Assembly: GCA_035391225.1 (NCBI GenBank)
Contig: DAOPKN010000092.1
Location: forward strand, 1-7,087
DNA: 7,087 nt
Reading direction: 5' to 3'
Source: DAOPKN01 sp035391225
Lineage (GTDB): Bacteria; Thermotogota; Thermotogae; MWEM01
Below, piece by piece: positions 5,017 through 7,087 of the stretch. The notes beneath the pieces are model-generated. The model did no database searches, was not told where the DNA came from, and was given only the letters and a program-made list of their open reading frames with translations. The position numbers and the translations under genes are program-made. Each line of letters begins with the position of its first letter. The stretch's first letter is position 1.

Positions 5017-6156
5017 GTGAAGAAACGCTTTCTTTGGCTCTTGATTCCTGCTATCGTAGTGGTTGGAATAGCCCTTTTGTGGTTTGGATTGCCCAAGCCT
5101 CCGATCCTCGTCGGGTTCTTGGGAACCATGTCTGGGAGGCTATCGGACTTGGGAATCTCGAACCGCAGGGGAGTCGAACTGGCTATCGCCGAGATCAATT
5201 CCCAAGGGGGAATCCATGGAAGGCAAATCCAGCTTGTGTCGCGGGATGATGCGAACGACACCCAACAAGTTCGGGAACAGTTCGAAGAACTTGTTTCCCA
5301 GAACGTGGTTGCCATCTTGGGCCCGGTGACCAGTACAATGGCAAACGAGGTCATTCCCCTTGCCAACCAGCGCAAAGTCCTTGTAATCGGCACCACGGTT
5401 TCTTCCAACGAATTTTCGGGACGCGACGACTTTTTCCTTCGGGTTTCTTCTCCCAATCGCAAGATCGTGGAAGAACTTGCAGGGTTGCTCGTGAAACGAG
5501 GGGTTCAAAAGGTCGGTGTGATTGCCGACCATTCCAATCCCACCTTTTCGGTGGACTGGCTCTCACAGTTTTCCGAGTACTTTTCGGACCTTGGCGGAAC
5601 CATTGCGTGCTCGTCGTTCTTTTTTTCCGGAGATATTCCCTCGCTGGAGAACGCGGTGGATGAGGTGATGTCGCAAAGGCCTTCGACGGTACTGGTTTTG
5701 GCGGGTGCCATTGATGCAGCCCAGGTTTGCCAGGAGATCCGTTGCGAAAGTGATGCGGTGTTGTTGGTGGGTACGGGATGGGCGTTCAAACCCGAGTTCT
5801 TGGAATACGGGGGGAAAACCGTTGAAGGTTTCCTCATCAACGGCAACCTGGATCCAGGGTACTCTTCGGAGCGCTACCTGCGTGTTTCCAACGTTTTTTT
5901 GCAACGGTACGGAAAAGCATTTGATTTCGGTTCCAAGGCGGGCTACGATGCGGCATACATCCTTTTTTGGGGAATGGAAAAGGCAAGAGAATTCAGCGCC
6001 GCTTCACTGAAAAAGGAGATCTTGGAACAAAAGGTTTTTGAAGGTGTGCAACAGGTTATTACATTGGATAGCTTTGGAGACCCGGATTTTCCCCCCATGT
6101 TTTTCCAGGTTCAGGGTGGCAAGTTTGTGAGGGTTGAGAGCCGTGAACAACAATAA
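5017..6156 (+). CDS. LivK-like periplasmic binding protein, probable sensory partner of the next gene
   Basis: A 379-residue type I periplasmic binding protein of the branched-chain amino acid (LivK/Peripla_BP_6) family, which binds small ligands between two lobes outside the membrane. Residues 1-4 are basic (MKKR), followed by a hydrophobic stretch at 5-25. There is no Cys lipobox and no clear AxA cleavage site, so the protein may stay anchored by this segment. Family features follow: GFLGTMSGRLSDLG near 33-46, GVELAIAEINSQGGIHGR (52-69), VAILGPVTS (98-106), the PLANQRKVLVIGTT strand (114-127), FFLRVSSPN (139-147), GYDAAY (309-314) and a C-terminal FEGVQQVITLDSFGD (341-355). Length fits the family. 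It starts with GTG, downstream of its own extended -10 promoter, and its last 14 bases overlap the start of a Cache/HAMP membrane receptor. No permease or ATPase gene is present here, so presenting ligand to that receptor is the favoured role. It could still serve a transporter encoded elsewhere. The ligand is unknown. Confidence 0.9.
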   Translation: MKKRFLWLLIPAIVVVGIALLWFGLPKPPILVGFLGTMSGRLSDLGISNRRGVELAIAEINSQGGIHGRQIQLVSRDDANDTQQVREQFEELVSQNVVAILGPVTSTMANEVIPLANQRKVLVIGTTVSSNEFSGRDDFFLRVSSPNRKIVEELAGLLVKRGVQKVGVIADHSNPTFSVDWLSQFSEYFSDLGGTIACSSFFFSGDIPSLENAVDEVMSQRPSTVLVLAGAIDAAQVCQEIRCESDAVLLVGTGWAFKPEFLEYGGKTVEGFLINGNLDPGYSSERYLRVSNVFLQRYGKAFDFGSKAGYDAAYILFWGMEKAREFSAASLKKEILEQKVFEGVQQVITLDSFGDPDFPPMFFQVQGGKFVRVESREQQ

Positions 6157-7087
6157 AAGAACCCTACAACACACCCTCTTTCGAAATTCGTTGTTGTTGA
6201 TTCTCATTCCCCTTTTAACCCTGGGATTCCTGGTTTTCTTCTTTGTCCGTTCCCGCCTGGAAGAGGAAATGCTGCAAAAAAACGCGTTTCTCGCAGAGTC
6301 CGTGTTTAGCCAGGTGGATTTTTTCTTGCGGGAGCAAGAATCCTTCCTAAAGAAACTTTCGACATTGGTTTTGGAAGGGATCTTGGAAACGACGGCTATT
6401 AATACCTACCTTCAAAAAGCGGAACATTCCATCGAGGGGCTTGAGCGGGTTTTTGTGCTGGATGGAGGGGGAACCTGTGTTTTCTCTTCTGAACCGGGTG
6501 CTGTGGGGGTGGGAAATGATTTTTCTTCGCAGGTTTTTTTCCGAGAATGTACCGTTCCCCTGCAAATCAACTGGTCCTCTTCGTTCATCCCCATTTTAGG
6601 AGATTCCCCGCTGGTAGCGGTGAGTTTCAAAAGCGCTTCGTTCGTGTTTGTGGGTTTTGTCGATCTGACTTCACTGATGCAATCCGCGTGGTTAAGTGGA
6701 AGGGTGGATCTTCCCCAGGTTTCCATCGTGGATCGGTACGGAGTTTTCGTGGCCCATTCGCAACCACAAATGGTTTTCCAGAGGCAACAAGTAGACCTTT
6801 CCTTGCTGGAGAGATGGCAAGAGCACCGGAATCAAGAGGACAGCTTGCAGGCCTCTTTTCCACACATGGATCATTTGGTCCATTTCCGGTTCGTTCCTCG
6901 TACCAACTGGAGCATCCTGATCGAGGAAAATTATGCCCAGTCCATGAAAAGCCTGCGGGACATGCAACTCTTTTTTTTCCTTGGGCTTCTCTTCTCAATG
7001 GGCATTTCCTTCTTCCTCTCTCGAAGCCTCTCTCGGCGGCTTGGAAAGGCAATGGGCACGTTGGTGAACCACGCCCGTGCATTTGCC
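6143..7087 (+). CDS. Cache-domain membrane receptor with HAMP start (partial, output domain off window)
   Basis: An open frame of 315 codons from GTG 6143 to the window edge, with no stop. Residues 1-15 are polar and basic, a membrane segment spans about 16-35 (LLLILIPLLTLGFL), and an external region covers about 36-275. That region looks like a double Cache sensor: a long N-terminal helix, a distal module with VFVLDGGGTCVFSS (103-116) and DFSSQVFFREC (126-136), and a proximal module with VSIVDRYGVFVAHS (193-206) and PRTNWSILIEENY (252-264). A second membrane segment spans about 276-293, then SRSLSRRLGKAMGTLVNHARAFA begins a HAMP-like linker. Such proteins end in a histidine kinase, methyl-accepting, GGDEF or similar domain, which is not visible. 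The GTG is supported by GAGGG (6129-6133) 9 bases upstream. The 14-base overlap with the binding protein gene implies co-translation and a shared function: the binding protein may dock on the external domain. Cache family membership is by pattern, not alignment. Confidence 0.85.
   Translation, partial: MNNNKRTLQHTLFRNSLLLILIPLLTLGFLVFFFVRSRLEEEMLQKNAFLAESVFSQVDFFLREQESFLKKLSTLVLEGILETTAINTYLQKAEHSIEGLERVFVLDGGGTCVFSSEPGAVGVGNDFSSQVFFRECTVPLQINWSSSFIPILGDSPLVAVSFKSASFVFVGFVDLTSLMQSAWLSGRVDLPQVSIVDRYGVFVAHSQPQMVFQRQQVDLSLLERWQEHRNQEDSLQASFPHMDHLVHFRFVPRTNWSILIEENYAQSMKSLRDMQLFFFLGLLFSMGISFFLSRSLSRRLGKAMGTLVNHARAFA

Overview
The window (7,087 bases, roughly half G+C by eye) holds one gene tail, four complete genes and one gene cut by the right edge. 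Nearly all of it is signal transduction. It is bacterial: purine-rich Shine-Dalgarno sites, GTG starts, short gene overlaps, and two-component and HD-GYP protein families. The organism cannot be named from this sequence. Nothing points to a mobile element, CRISPR array, tRNA or rRNA.

Left edge (1-147): the last 34 codons of a rightward gene of uncertain identity (possibly the MutL C-terminus), then an extended -10 promoter. Next (184-1650, +) comes a soluble two-PAS histidine kinase whose first PAS carries two CxxC pairs. It converges with a leftward two-gene operon, and the stop codons overlap by 4 bases. A long inverted repeat spans both stops and may be a shared terminator.

Leftward operon (4864 to 1647, -): a REC-PAS-PAS-PAS response regulator with no recognisable output domain. 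A 4-base GTGA overlap then leads into an HD-GYP protein with intact metal-site residues and a C-terminal region resembling a degenerate PilZ domain. Together they look like a split version of a REC-PAS-HD-GYP protein, that is, a phospho-regulated cyclic-di-GMP phosphodiesterase arm.

Divergent intergenic region (4865-5016): back-to-back extended -10 promoters, one for the leftward operon and one for the rightward pair, with a 14-base inverted repeat at the predicted start of the rightward transcript.

Rightward operon (5017 to beyond 7087, +): an amino-acid-type (LivK-like) periplasmic binding protein with an N-terminal membrane segment and no lipobox. It overlaps by 14 bases a membrane receptor with a large Cache-type external domain between two membrane segments and a HAMP start. 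The receptor's output domain lies outside the window. No transporter permease or ATPase is seen, so the binding protein is more likely a sensory partner of the receptor than part of an uptake system.

Working model (inference): the binding protein and Cache receptor sense an extracellular small molecule. The soluble PAS kinase senses an internal, perhaps redox or metal, cue. The REC/PAS protein and HD-GYP enzyme turn phosphorylation into cyclic-di-GMP breakdown. Which kinase feeds the receiver cannot be decided from the sequence.
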